Below, piece after piece: positions 55,747 through 64,000 of a DNA stretch of 64,000 nucleotides. The first letter of the stretch is position 1; every line of letters begins with the position of its first letter. The position numbers were made by a program, and so were the translations under genes. Under the pieces are notes generated by a model. That model saw only the letters and a program-made list of their open reading frames with translations. It searched no databases and was not told where the DNA came from. The stretch comes from an uncultured Collinsella sp. (GTDB taxonomy: Bacteria > Actinomycetota > Coriobacteriia > Coriobacteriales > Coriobacteriaceae), in NCBI GenBank assembly GCA_900757595.1, contig CAAEOL010000001.1, positions 33,374 through 97,373 on the forward strand, given 5' to 3'.

Positions 55747-57822
55747 ATGAGATTCTCGATTATCAGCGAGATCCCCGGCAGGACCCGCCTCCAGTTGGCG
55801 GGTCCTGTGCCAGAGAGCGATCTCGATGCGCTTCTTAAGCTTGGTGGCGACATCGACGGCGTGCGCAAGGTGCGCGTGTATGGCCGCATTGGCCAGATGG
55901 CGCTGGAGTACGACGAGCCGCGACGCGATGCCGTGCTGGCCGCCGTCGGTGCGCTCGACGCTCAGGCCATTGCCGACGCAAAGACGGGCTACGTGATACA
56001 ACTCGAGCCGCGCAAGCACAAGCTCGTCATGGATCTTGCCACACTTGTCGGCGCCCACTACGCACGTCGCTGGTTTTTGCCCACGCCCCTGCGTGCGGTG
56101 TTTGTCGTGGCCGGTTACATGACCTTTTTGCGCGCCGCCCTCCGTGAGCTCGCGCAGCCGCGCCTGACCGTTCCCGTGCTCGACGCTTCGGCCATCGGCA
56201 TTTCGTTCGTCAAGCGTGATGTCGACACCGCGGGCCAGACGATGTTCCTGCTCAACGTGGGCGAGCTGCTCGAGGACTACACCCGCGCCATGAGTGAAAA
56301 CGAGCTCATCAACTCGCTGCTCGATGTGCCCGACAAGGCGCAAAAGGTTGTCGGCGACACCGAGGTAAGCGTTGCCGCGACCGAGCTTGAGCCCGGCGAT
56401 CTGGTCGCCGTGCGCACCGGCATGTCCATCTGCATCGACGGTGTTGTCGAGCAGGGGAGCGCTATGGTCAACCAGGCGACCCTGACCGGCGAGCCGCTGG
56501 CCGTCGAGCGCAGCGTGGGCGACGACGTGTTCGCCGGTACCGTCGTGGAAGACGGCGGCATCTTGGTGCGCGTGCGCGCCAAGATGCCGCAAACCAAACT
56601 GCGCTCAATCGTCTCGCTCGTGCAGACGGCCGACTCGCTCAAGTCCGAGGGCCAGTCGCATATGGAGGACCTTGCCAACAAGATCGTCCCGTGGAACTTC
56701 CTGCTCGCGGGCCTAGTTGCGCTTACTACCCGCAGCCTCATCAAGACCTCGGCGGCACTGATGGTCGACTACTCGTGCGCACTCAAGCTCACGGGTTCCG
56801 TTGCCGTCATGACCGCTATGAGCGATGCTGCCAAGATGGGCGTCATGGTCAAGGGCGCGAAGTACTTTGAGTCGTTTGCCAAGGCCGACACCATTGTGTT
56901 TGATAAGACCGGCACGCTCACCGAGGCGCAGCCGCGCCTGGCTTGCGTGCTGACGACCGATGGCTGGAGTAAGGACGAGGTCCTGCGCCTTTCCGCTTGC
57001 TTGGAGGAGCATTTTCCGCATCCGGTGGCGCGTGCCGTGGTCAACGCTGCCCGCGAGCGCGGGCTCGAGCACCGCGAGCGCCATGCCGCCGTCGAGTACA
57101 TCGTGGCACACGGCATCGCTTCGTCCATCGAGGGGCGTCGCGCGATTATCGGCTCGGCACACTTTGTGTTTGAGGACGAGAGCGCGCAGCTCGAGTCCGA
57201 CATTAAGGAGCAAATCGAGTCCCAGATGCAGGGCCTGTCGCCGCTGTATCTGGCGGTCGACGGCACGGTCGTCGGCGTGCTCGGAATCGAGGATCCGCTC
57301 AAGCCCGGGGTTCGTGAGGCCATCGCCGACCTGCATGCGCTGGGCGTCAAGCATGTCGTTATGCTTACGGGCGATTCGGAGCGCACGGCCGAGCGCATTG
57401 CGCACGAGGCGGGTGTCGACGAGTTTAAGGCCGAATTGCTGCCCGAGGACAAGTACGCCTATGTGGAGCGCATTAAGAGCGAGGGGCGCCATGTTGCCAT
57501 GGTGGGCGACGGCGTCAACGATTCGCCGGCGCTCGGTTTGGCCGACGTGGGCTTGGCGATGGGCGGTGGAAGCGACATCGCCAAGGAGGTCGCCGATATC
57601 ATCCTGACCGATACGGATCTGGCCGCGATTGTGCGTCTGCGCCGCATGAGCCAGGGCCTCATTGATCGTCTGACGAGCTCCTATTCTAAGGTGATGCTCA
57701 CCAACTCAGCACTCTTGGCACTGGGCATTACCGGCACGATTACCCCGCAGGCGTCGTCGCTGCTGCACAACGGCTCGACGATTGCCTACAGCTTGAGCAA
57801 CGCGAAGGCTTACCTGCGTTAG
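55747..57822 (+). CDS. P1B-type metal ATPase with SCALK membrane motif (ferrosome FezB-like candidate)
   Basis: A 691-residue P-type ATPase. Instead of CxxC heavy-metal domains the N-terminus begins with IPGRTRLQL, the Arg-containing opening of HMA_2-type domains. TGEP lies in the actuator, the metal-site membrane motif is SCALK (Cys344) in place of CPC, DKTGT holds phospho-Asp386, and GDGVNDSPAL is the hinge. SCALK-type P1B ATPases with an Arg-rich start include FezB of ferrosomes, iron-storage compartments of Desulfovibrio and Clostridioides. The DtxR-like operator upstream supports iron as substrate; Mn or Zn remains possible. No good Shine-Dalgarno is seen, suggesting coupling to the small gene before it. 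Confidence 0.88.
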   Translation: MRFSIISEIPGRTRLQLAGPVPESDLDALLKLGGDIDGVRKVRVYGRIGQMALEYDEPRRDAVLAAVGALDAQAIADAKTGYVIQLEPRKHKLVMDLATLVGAHYARRWFLPTPLRAVFVVAGYMTFLRAALRELAQPRLTVPVLDASAIGISFVKRDVDTAGQTMFLLNVGELLEDYTRAMSENELINSLLDVPDKAQKVVGDTEVSVAATELEPGDLVAVRTGMSICIDGVVEQGSAMVNQATLTGEPLAVERSVGDDVFAGTVVEDGGILVRVRAKMPQTKLRSIVSLVQTADSLKSEGQSHMEDLANKIVPWNFLLAGLVALTTRSLIKTSAALMVDYSCALKLTGSVAVMTAMSDAAKMGVMVKGAKYFESFAKADTIVFDKTGTLTEAQPRLACVLTTDGWSKDEVLRLSACLEEHFPHPVARAVVNAARERGLEHRERHAAVEYIVAHGIASSIEGRRAIIGSAHFVFEDESAQLESDIKEQIESQMQGLSPLYLAVDGTVVGVLGIEDPLKPGVREAIADLHALGVKHVVMLTGDSERTAERIAHEAGVDEFKAELLPEDKYAYVERIKSEGRHVAMVGDGVNDSPALGLADVGLAMGGGSDIAKEVADIILTDTDLAAIVRLRRMSQGLIDRLTSSYSKVMLTNSALLALGITGTITPQASSLLHNGSTIAYSLSNAKAYLR

Positions 57823-57827
57823 CAGAC

Positions 57828-58385
57828 GTGTTCGCCCACGTTATCTGGCCTGCGCCCAGACGGCATCGGTGTCGTCCGGGCGCAGGCCTTTTGCGTTTGG
57901 ATGCCAACGTATGGGTTGATTCGTTTTGCGTCGACCATGCTGAGTCGCTTGCCGCGCGTGCGTTTATTGGGCAGGCGGCGGAGGCGGGGGCATTGCTGTT
58001 CTTTCCGGTGCATATCGCCAAGGACGTGCTGTACGTTGTCCAACACGAGCTGAAGCGTAGCGTTCTTGCCAGTGGGGAAGCGCTCGACGAGGCATCTGCC
58101 CGTGCAATTGGCGATGCGGCGTTGGCGTTTGTTCGGAACATGACCGAAAACGCCACGGCCGTGGGTGCAGATGCGTCGGACCTTTGGCTGGCCGACAAAT
58201 ACTTAGCGCTCTATCGCGATTACGAGGACAACTTGGTGCTCGCCGCGTGCAAGCGCGCGCAGGTCGATTACTTGGTGACCAACGATCGCAAGCTGCTCGA
58301 ACATGCCGATCTTGCAGCAAAGACCCCGCGCCAAATGATGCCGATTCTGGCTTTGGCCGAACGCGGCGGCGCGGCTATCGGTTGA
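57828..58385 (+). CDS. PIN-domain protein (start uncertain)
   Basis: The conserved protein begins at LRLDANVWVDSF and contains the PIN acid set: Asp in LDANVW, a middle Glu, and DYEDNLVLAACKRAQVDYLV with TNDRKLL at the end. PIN domains are Mg-dependent ribonucleases, often VapC toxins. The frame is open from GTG 57828, but the first 20 codons coincide with the terminator of the ATPase gene; TTG 57891 or 57897 may be the real start, giving about 164 residues. No antitoxin gene lies next to it, so a VapBC pair is not supported here. Confidence 0.7.
   Translation: MFAHVIWPAPRRHRCRPGAGLLRLDANVWVDSFCVDHAESLAARAFIGQAAEAGALLFFPVHIAKDVLYVVQHELKRSVLASGEALDEASARAIGDAALAFVRNMTENATAVGADASDLWLADKYLALYRDYEDNLVLAACKRAQVDYLVTNDRKLLEHADLAAKTPRQMMPILALAERGGAAIG
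57847..57892 (+). terminator. Terminator after the P-type ATPase gene
   Basis: GGCCTGCGCCC and GGGCGCAGGCC pair perfectly, extended by GACG/CGTC with single unpaired bases, and are followed by TTTT. It overlaps the 5' end of the PIN-domain frame. Confidence 0.8.
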
Positions 58386-58443
58386 CGCGAACTGTTTGTG
58401 GGCCTCTTGGACGACGATGCGCCAAGGGACCCGCGCCTTCTAT

Positions 58444-58878
58444 TTACAAAAGCTCGGCCTTAATGGCGGGACTTTCTGCGAGCTGCTCGGCTGCCTTTTC
58501 GTCGGAGCTGTCGAGTGCTGCCAGACTGCGGTAGACCCACTCGTTGACCTGGGTGTTCTTGACGCCTGCGGTCTGCATAAGGGCGCCTACCTCGCGGATT
58601 GCTGCGAGCAGATCGGCTTTGGGACCCGCGAGTTCGACCTCGATGCCGTGGTAGGCGGCCACGCCGCGGTTCTCACTCACGTGGTCGATAAAGCCCTCGA
58701 CGGTCTCAAGCTGCTGGGCGAGAGCCACATCATCGTTAGCGTCCAGCGCGACGAGTGCGTTCGAAACCGTGAGGGCGGGATGTCCGCAGGGGACAAAGCC
58801 TTCGATGACATCCATAGCTTCGGTAATGGTTGAGCCCAGGCCTGCGAGGGCATTGACGAGTTGCTGCTTGGTATCCAT
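58444..58878 (-). CDS. Uncharacterised 144-residue protein
   Basis: A soluble protein beginning MDTKQQLVNALAGLGSTITE. It is rich in Ala, Leu and acidic residues and looks largely helical, with a predicted mixed region HVSENRGVAAYHGIEVELAG in the middle. No family was recognised. GAAAGGA precedes the ATG at good spacing, and codon use is normal, so it is a real gene. It converges with the PIN-domain gene and diverges from the tmRNA gene. Confidence 0.65.
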   Translation of the reverse strand: MDTKQQLVNALAGLGSTITEAMDVIEGFVPCGHPALTVSNALVALDANDDVALAQQLETVEGFIDHVSENRGVAAYHGIEVELAGPKADLLAAIREVGALMQTAGVKNTQVNEWVYRSLAALDSSDEKAAEQLAESPAIKAELL

Positions 58879-59117
58879 AACGGTCCTTTCGACGGGTCAA
58901 TTTTGCTTGGCGAAAATATACGTTACGCGATCGGTGGCAAAAGTGCGAAGTGCGGCGCACATTGGGGTCTTCACAGCTCGTGCATAGAACAGCTGTCCGC
59001 TTTCAGAACGTGGTAAGATAACACTCCACAGGCGGGGCTCGCCCTGCATGCTCCTTGAAAAGTCGACGGGTGTTGGGTGCTTGCGTGCCCAATGCCATCC
59101 AGACTTTCCCGACATTC

Positions 59118-59481
59118 GGGGGCGACTGGTTTCGACACGATAGCTCTGAGAGAGGAAGCAAGCCGAGGTCTCCTCGCCTCGTTAAACAGGGGTACCGTCA
59201 AATTGAATTGACAACAACTCTTCTTTTGAGCCTATGGCTCTCGCTGCTTAGTTTATAGCGGCGCGTCAACCCGGTGATTTCCCCGACACCGGCGCGACGT
59301 CATTTTAGGGGAATGCTCCTGCGCACGTAATCGGTATGGCGCAGGCTAAGACCGAACCGGTTAGGACGCCGCGAGCGTGTCGCTGCGCGCAAAGCGTCCG
59401 AGACAAAACCAGCGACTGAGCTTGGAGATGCCAATCAGGGGGCTTTCGTGGACCGGAGTTCGATTCTCCGCGCCTCCACCA
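59118..59481 (+). ncRNA. ssrA: tmRNA (ssrA)
   Basis: The 5' end GGGGGCGACTGGTTTCGAC and the 3' end GTTCGATTCTCCGCGCCTCC plus encoded ACCA fold into the tRNA-like acceptor and T arm (one G-T pair). The internal frame ends with a tag DNNSSFEPMALAA and TAG at about 59250, with the ALAA degradation signal for Clp proteases. Pseudoknot-like pairs such as CCGGTGATTTCCCCGACACCGG follow. Length 364 is typical. The exact resume codon was not determined; an in-frame TGA lies two codons before the Asp of the tag. A TAAGAT -10-like hexamer is at 59014. Confidence 0.95.
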
Positions 59482-59489
59482 TACGTAAC

Positions 59490-59526
59490 AGGCAGGTAGA
59501 GAAGTGTCTCTACCTGCCTTTTTATT
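59490..59526 (+). terminator. Terminator after ssrA
   Basis: AGGCAGGTAGAGA and TCTCTACCTGCCT pair perfectly around AGTG and are followed by TTTTTAT. Confidence 0.93.
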
Positions 59527-59537
59527 ACATATGGATA

Positions 59538-59584
59538 CCGCGGAGAATCGAACTCTATGCAGGGCGCTGGCGTTAAGCAAACGC
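59538..59584. repeat. 47-bp direct repeat, copy 1 (holds inverted tmRNA 3' sequence)
   Basis: CCGCGGAGAATCGAACTCTA and following bases repeat at 59747-59793 with two or three mismatches. The first part is the exact reverse complement of the tmRNA T-arm/acceptor word GAGTTCGATTCTCCGCG at 59456-59472. Confidence 0.8.
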
Positions 59585-59670
59585 GAAGCGTTTGTAGCCC
59601 GCGGGCGAGGGCGGCGGCAGCCGGCCGAAGCCGGCGCGGATTTGCGAAGCAAATACGCGGATTCTCCGCG
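59539..59670. other. Structured element with three GAA-loop mini-hairpins
   Basis: CGCGGAGAATC (59539-59549) pairs with GATTCTCCGCG (59660-59670). Inside lie three successive small hairpins: CAAACGC-GAA-GCGTTTG (59578-59594), GCCGGC-CGAA-GCCGGC (59620-59635) and ATTTGC-GAA-GCAAAT (59640-59654). All contain CGAAGC or GCGAAGC type loops, known to be very stable in DNA. No coding frame explains them. Confidence 0.65.
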
Positions 59671-59746
59671 CAAACTATCAGCCCAATATGGATGCGATGT
59701 TATCGAATCTCAGCCGGCCATGCGCCGCATCAACGGAACCCCAAAC

Positions 59747-59793
59747 CCGCGGAGAATCGAACTCTGTGCAGGGCGCGGGCGTTAAGCAAACGC
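59747..59793. repeat. 47-bp direct repeat, copy 2
   Basis: The second copy of the unit at 59538-59584, again containing the reverse complement of the tmRNA 3' word. It runs directly into the 62-bp tandem repeats. Confidence 0.8.
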
Positions 59794-59809
59794 TACGGCA
59801 ACGTAGGGT

Positions 59810-59950
59810 GGGACGCGCTTTCCTAACGGCGGCCCAGGCGGAAAATCCATCCCGGAATCCGCGCTCAGAACGGGACACGCTTTCCCAACGGCGGTCCAAG
59901 CGGAAAGTTCATCCCGGAATCCCGCCTCAAACTGGGACACGCTTTCCGCT
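59810..59950. repeat. 62-bp tandem repeat, about 2.3 copies
   Basis: GGGACRCGCTTTCC starts at 59810, 59872 and 59934, each 62 bp apart. The two full units share TAACGGCGGYCC, GGCGGAAA and ATCCCGGAATCC and differ at scattered positions. The third copy breaks off after about 17 bp. The whole 59527-60034 stretch contains no gene. Confidence 0.8.
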
Positions 59951-60034
59951 CCATATTCTCAACTCCAAAACCTATGCGCCCTCCATTCCAAAACTGGGTA
60001 GAAGAAAGCCAAAACGCAATCGCAGGAGGTCAAT

Positions 60035-60913
60035 ATGACTGCAGAAGATAAGGCAAAGAACGCCGGCAAGGTCGCGCTCGTTTTGGAGGGCGGCAGCTTC
60101 CGCGGGCAATTTACCGCAGGCGTACTCGACGTTCTCATGGAGGCCGGCGTCGAGATTCCGGCGGTATATGGCGTATCGGCCGGCGCTCTCAACGGCGTGA
60201 ACTACAAGTCGCATCAGATCGGCCGTGCCAACCGCATCAACCTGGCTTTCTGCAATGACAACCGCTTCATGGGCGCCGCATCGTTTGCGTCCACGGGCTC
60301 CATCGTGGGTTACGATTTTATCTTCAACGATGTCCAGGACCGCCTGGATCCCTTTGACAACGAAGCGTTCGACGCGAGCCCCACCAAGATGTACGCCGTC
60401 GCGACGGACATGCTCTTTGGAACCGCTGCATACCTGCCGGTCAAAAGCGCCGTGCTCGACCTCGATGCCGTGCGCGCCTCGACGTCGCTGCCGCTGGTGA
60501 CGCCGCCGGTCGAGATCGATGGGCACAAATACGTCGACGGCGGCGTAGCCGATTCGGTCCCCATCGAGCACGTGCTGGAGGAGGCCGGCTTCGACCGTGC
60601 AGTCGTCATTGTCACGCAGGATCGCTCGTACGAGAAAAAGCCCTACGAGTTTATGCCCGCCGCACGCGCTCGCTATGCCGACTACCCCTACCTGCTTGAG
60701 GCTATCGAGACGCGCCACGACCGCTATAACATCCAGCGCATGCATCTGTGGAAGTATGAGCGCGAGGGCCGCGCGCTGGTCGTTGCTCCACAAAAGCCGG
60801 TCGAGGTCGGTCACGTTGAGCATGATCCGGCAAAGCTCCTCGACCTGTATATTCAGGGCCGCCAGGAGGCAAAGCGCCTACTGAGTGATATCGAGGCATT
60901 TGTCGAGCGCTAG
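60035..60913 (+). CDS. Patatin-like phospholipase
   Basis: A 292-residue serine acylhydrolase. The oxyanion Gly-rich loop is LVLEGGSFRGQFTAGVLD, the nucleophile elbow is GVSAGALNG, and the dyad Asp is in YVDGGVADSVP. These are the three patatin motifs; lipid acyl chains are the expected substrate. It lacks signal peptide or membrane span, so it is cytosolic or peripheral; relatives are the YjjU/RssA group. GCAGGAGG precedes the ATG. Confidence 0.92.
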   Translation: MTAEDKAKNAGKVALVLEGGSFRGQFTAGVLDVLMEAGVEIPAVYGVSAGALNGVNYKSHQIGRANRINLAFCNDNRFMGAASFASTGSIVGYDFIFNDVQDRLDPFDNEAFDASPTKMYAVATDMLFGTAAYLPVKSAVLDLDAVRASTSLPLVTPPVEIDGHKYVDGGVADSVPIEHVLEEAGFDRAVVIVTQDRSYEKKPYEFMPAARARYADYPYLLEAIETRHDRYNIQRMHLWKYEREGRALVVAPQKPVEVGHVEHDPAKLLDLYIQGRQEAKRLLSDIEAFVER

Positions 60914-60976
60914 TGTCGCGACGTCATGACCCATGGATGACATGTGCAGAAACTCTGGTCGGAGCCAAAATACCTG

Positions 60977-61004
60977 TTGACTCGGGCGGCGAGCGGGGTA
61001 ATAT
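60977..61004 (+). promoter_or_regulatory. Promoter of rplM-rpsI
   Basis: TTGACT (60977-60982) and TAATAT (60999-61004) are separated by 16 bp, about 67 bp before the rplM start. Confidence 0.65.
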
Positions 61005-61070
61005 GGACGGGTTACTTGCAGAGCCCCGTGAATCTCTGTAACAACACGTACTGTACATGGAGGAGTCTAA

Positions 61071-61514
61071 GTGATTTCGAAATCGACTCACTACGCCAAG
61101 CAGGGCGAGGTCCAGCGCAACTGGGTTCTCGTCGACGCCGATGGTGCTGTCCTGGGCCGTCTTGCCACCCAGATCGCAATGATCCTGCGCGGTAAGAACA
61201 AGCCCCAGTTCACGCCCAACAGCGACTGCGGCGACTTCGTTGTCGTCATCAACGCCGATAAGGTCCAGCTTACCGGCAACAAGGCCGACACGAAGACCTA
61301 TTATCGCCACAGCGGCTACAACGGCGGCCTCAAGGCTGAGAGCTTCCGCCAGGCTATGGAGAAGCACCCGGAGAAGGTCATCGAGCGCGCCGTTCGCGGC
61401 ATGCTGCCCAAGACCACCCTCGGCCGTGCCCAGATGACCAAGCTTAAGGTCTACGCTGGTGCCGAGCATCCGCACGCTGCCCAGAACCCCACGAAGATTG
61501 AGCTGGAGGCTTAA
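61071..61514 (+). CDS. rplM: 50S ribosomal protein L13
   Basis: A 147-residue L13: [20 protein letters not shown] near the start, [13 protein letters not shown] in the middle and [17 protein letters not shown] then [15 protein letters not shown] at the end. The GTG start at 61071 has ATGGAGGAG upstream. It is followed after 2 bp by rpsI, the universal bacterial L13-S9 operon. Confidence 0.97.
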   Translation: MISKSTHYAKQGEVQRNWVLVDADGAVLGRLATQIAMILRGKNKPQFTPNSDCGDFVVVINADKVQLTGNKADTKTYYRHSGYNGGLKAESFRQAMEKHPEKVIERAVRGMLPKTTLGRAQMTKLKVYAGAEHPHAAQNPTKIELEA

Positions 61515-61516
61515 AG

Positions 61517-61912
<396 letters not shown>

Positions 61913-61942
61913 GGTTTTATCTCCTTACGAGATACAATGTAC

Positions 61943-61985
61943 AAGCGGGGCCTACCGACTGCTCGGTGGGTCCCGCTTTTCTTTT
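61943..61985 (+). terminator. Terminator of rplM-rpsI
   Basis: AAGCGGGGCCTACCGA pairs with TCGGTGGGTCCCGCTT (two mismatches) around CTGC, followed by TTTTCTTTT. Confidence 0.85.
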
Positions 61986-62034
61986 CGACTAGGGTGGGCG
62001 GCTTCGTTTTGCCCACTTGGGAAGGAGCGATCCT

Positions 62035-63372
62035 ATGCCCCAGAACATCTTCGGTACCGATGGCGTCCGTGGCGTCGCCAACGCCGACCTCTCGTGCGAC
62101 CTCGCGTTTCGCCTGGGCCGCGCGGCGACCAAGTTCCTTGGCCCGGACATCTGCATCGGCCGCGACACGCGTCTTTCGGGTACCATACTCGAGAGTGCTC
62201 TGACCGCTGGCATTATGGCAGAGGGCGGCCGTCCGCATTGCTGCGGCGTTATCCCTACGCCGGCCGTGGCGCTGCTCACCGTCCAAAACGAGCTCGACGG
62301 CGGCATCGTCATCTCCGCTTCGCACAATCCGCCGGAGTTCAACGGCATCAAGTTCTTTAGCCGCAAGGGCATGAAGCTTCCCGATGCTGTCGAGGAAGAG
62401 ATCAGCGCCTGGGTCATGTCCGAGGAGGCCATGGCTGCCGACACGCTGCCGACCGGCGCCGGTGTGGGTCATATCATCAAGATGAAAGACGCCCGCAAGG
62501 CCTATGTCGATCATGCCATCAGCACGCTCGACGGCCTTAAACTCGATGGCCTGGTTGTTGCCGTCGACTGCGGCCACGGTGCTTCCTGCCAGACCACGCC
62601 CGCCGCGCTGCAGCGCCTGGGCGCCACGGTCCATGCCATCAACACCGATTACTGCGGCACCGACATTAACGTTGAGTGCGGCTCTACGCACCTTGAGCCC
62701 CTGCGCGAGCTCGTGCTGCGAACCCACGCCGACATCGGCCTGGCCCACGACGGCGACGCCGATCGCGTGCTGTTCGTGGACAGCGAGGGCAACGAGATCG
62801 ATGGCGACTACATTCTTGCCATCTGCGGCTCCGACCTGGCCGCTCGCGGCAAGCTCGCCAATTCCGAGATCGTCTCGACCGTTATGTGCAACCTGGGCTT
62901 CTCCATCGCAATGAAGGAGCAGGGCTTCGAGATGGTCCAGACCGCCGTGGGCGACCGCTATGTTCTTGAGCGCATGCTCGCGGATGGCGCCGTCATCGGT
63001 GGCGAGCAGTCCGGCCACATCATCTTCCTGGAGCACAACACCACCGGTGACGGGCTGGTGACGGCCCTGCAGCTGCTGGCCGTGCTCAAGCGCACCGGCC
63101 GCACCCTCACCGACCTTGCCGGCATCATGAAGAAGTACCCGCAGGTACTCGTCAACGTGCATTCGGACAACAAGGCCGGCCTGGACGATTGCCAGCCCAT
63201 TTGGGACGCCGTCGCTGCCGCCGAGAAGGAGCTCAACGGCCGCGGCCGCATCTTGGTGCGCCCGAGCGGTACCGAGCCGCTGGTTCGCGTTATGGCCGAG
63301 GCGGAGACGCACGAGCTCACCCAGCGCGTTGTCGACGACATCGTCGAGGTTGTCAAGCGTGAACTTCCCTAA
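62035..63372 (+). CDS. glmM: Phosphoglucosamine mutase GlmM
   Basis: A 445-residue phosphohexomutase converting glucosamine-6-phosphate to glucosamine-1-phosphate for cell-wall UDP-GlcNAc. It opens with IFGTDGVRGVAN, carries the phosphoserine loop ISASHNPPEFNGIKFF (Ser96), the Mg loop DGDADRVLFVD, the sugar-binding GGEQSGHIIF and the phosphate-binding RPSGTEPLVRVM. ATG 62035 is preferred over 62017 because MPQNIFGTDG is the family start. GGGAAGGAG lies upstream. Confidence 0.97.
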   Translation: MPQNIFGTDGVRGVANADLSCDLAFRLGRAATKFLGPDICIGRDTRLSGTILESALTAGIMAEGGRPHCCGVIPTPAVALLTVQNELDGGIVISASHNPPEFNGIKFFSRKGMKLPDAVEEEISAWVMSEEAMAADTLPTGAGVGHIIKMKDARKAYVDHAISTLDGLKLDGLVVAVDCGHGASCQTTPAALQRLGATVHAINTDYCGTDINVECGSTHLEPLRELVLRTHADIGLAHDGDADRVLFVDSEGNEIDGDYILAICGSDLAARGKLANSEIVSTVMCNLGFSIAMKEQGFEMVQTAVGDRYVLERMLADGAVIGGEQSGHIIFLEHNTTGDGLVTALQLLAVLKRTGRTLTDLAGIMKKYPQVLVNVHSDNKAGLDDCQPIWDAVAAAEKELNGRGRILVRPSGTEPLVRVMAEAETHELTQRVVDDIVEVVKRELP

Positions 63373-63443
63373 TGGTCAAAAACGGGTGCCAAGTGGTAAA
63401 CTGTTAAAGCAATTTTGATTGATTGGTATGTCCGAGGGGGAGC

Positions 63444-63941
63444 ATGTTCACTAAAGTCCTAAGGTCTTTTGGTATGCGTGGTCGAGTCCTTACGCTGGAT
63501 GCTCCCATCTCGGGCGACGTCATTCCGCTCTCCGAGGTAAACGATCAGACGTTTGCCACCGGCCTTTTGGGCCAGGGCGTTGCCATTCAGCCTACGGGTA
63601 CGCGTGTGATTGCGCCGGCAGACGCCAAGGTCGAGGCCATTTTTCCCACGGGTCACGCCGTTGCGCTCAACACGGTCGATGGCTTGGACGTGCTCATCCA
63701 CGTTGGTTTGGACACTGTTCAGCTCGAGGGCAAGCACTTTACTGTACATGCGCAAGTGGGTGACATCGTCCATAAGGGCGATGTGCTCATCGAGTTCGAT
63801 CGCGAGGCAATTGCTGCCGAGGGTTACGATGTGACGGTTCCCATCTTGGTGTGCAACTCCGTTGAGTTCTCGAGCATCAAAGGCTCCGTTGGCGAGCATG
63901 TCGAGGAGATGGACCAACTCATCGTCGCGCGTGAGCGCTAG
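63444..63941 (+). CDS. PTS glucose-type EIIA component
   Basis: A 165-residue EIIA-Glc/Crr-like protein. The phosphorylated His86 lies in VLIHVGLDTVQLEG and the partner His71 in GHAVAL. Flanking motifs are LGQGVAIQPTG and ADAKVEAIFPTG. It takes phosphate from HPr and passes it to a sugar-specific EIIB. No EIIBC gene is adjacent within the window. GAGGGGGAG precedes ATG 63444. Confidence 0.92.
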   Translation: MFTKVLRSFGMRGRVLTLDAPISGDVIPLSEVNDQTFATGLLGQGVAIQPTGTRVIAPADAKVEAIFPTGHAVALNTVDGLDVLIHVGLDTVQLEGKHFTVHAQVGDIVHKGDVLIEFDREAIAAEGYDVTVPILVCNSVEFSSIKGSVGEHVEEMDQLIVARER

Positions 63942-64000
63942 CAGGGCGCTTTGCCTTTAGCCTACAATTCAAACACGTTTATGGAGGGCGCCCTTGAAAG
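63942..64000 (+). other. Right edge: possible ribosome binding site of the next gene
   Basis: ATGGAGGGCGCC is followed by TTGAAAG at the window edge; GGAGG with a TTG at 63994 could open another gene, but too little sequence remains to call it. Confidence 0.2.

Noticed and set aside
57828..58385. VapBC toxin-antitoxin call for the PIN-domain gene
   Set aside because: No small DNA-binding antitoxin gene precedes or follows; the upstream sequence is the ATPase terminator.
59810..59950. Possible CRISPR array in the 62-bp tandem repeat
   Set aside because: Only 2.3 units, no repeat-spacer alternation and no cas genes nearby; the units are contiguous tandem copies.

Overview
The window looks like a chromosomal stretch from a GC-rich, Gram-positive gut actinobacterium of the class Coriobacteriia, most likely Collinsella. 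This rests on GC-rich codon usage, strong AAAGGAGG-type ribosome binding sites, sortase-assembled pili, the amidotransferase GatCAB, a FeoA-FeoA-FeoB set with its Cys-rich companion, and an actinobacterial GlnR-like orphan regulator. The genus is inferred by recognition, not from a marker gene.

Layout. 1-3.6 kb: larB (cut by the left edge), serB and aspS. 3.7-7.5 kb: an HPr-like protein, then an iron-uptake cluster (feoA, feoA, feoB, Cys-rich companion) with DtxR/IdeR-like operators. 7.6-16.2 kb: a complete kdp potassium locus (kdpED on minus, kdpFABC on plus) bracketed by two ~123-bp direct repeats; kdpD is split at a T6 run. 16.3-22.5 kb: an old-yellow-enzyme reductase, GntR and LacI regulators, then a glutamine synthetase homologue that has lost several metal-binding residues beside a GlnR-like regulator. 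22.6-35.5 kb: HtrA protease, ligA, a MATE pump with its MerR regulator, an endonuclease-like protein flanked by hairpin repeats, moaA, a MoaC-MobB fusion, an MFS transporter and a HAD phosphatase. 35.5-46.6 kb: a sortase pilus locus (large adhesin, second pilin, backbone pilin, sortase C). The adhesin gene is out of frame at a ten-G tract, and a duplicated small-ORF unit and an AbiE-like two-gene module sit between the pilins and the sortase. 46.9-50.4 kb: gatCAB. 50.6-58.9 kb: an AraC regulator divergent from two ABC half-exporters, then a small membrane protein plus P1B-type ATPase behind a DtxR-like operator (possibly ferrosome-related), a PIN-domain protein and an unknown protein. 59.1-64 kb: tmRNA followed by a repeat-rich non-coding tract, a patatin-like phospholipase, rplM-rpsI, glmM and a PTS EIIA-Glc protein.

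The intergenic spaces carry at least two families of palindromic elements, some copies with compensatory changes in both arms. The items most worth a second look are the poly-G switch in the pilus adhesin, the apparently non-catalytic glutamine synthetase paired with GlnR, the ferrosome-like iron ATPase locus, the kdpD split at a TTTTTTA heptamer, and the structured repeat field behind the tmRNA gene.
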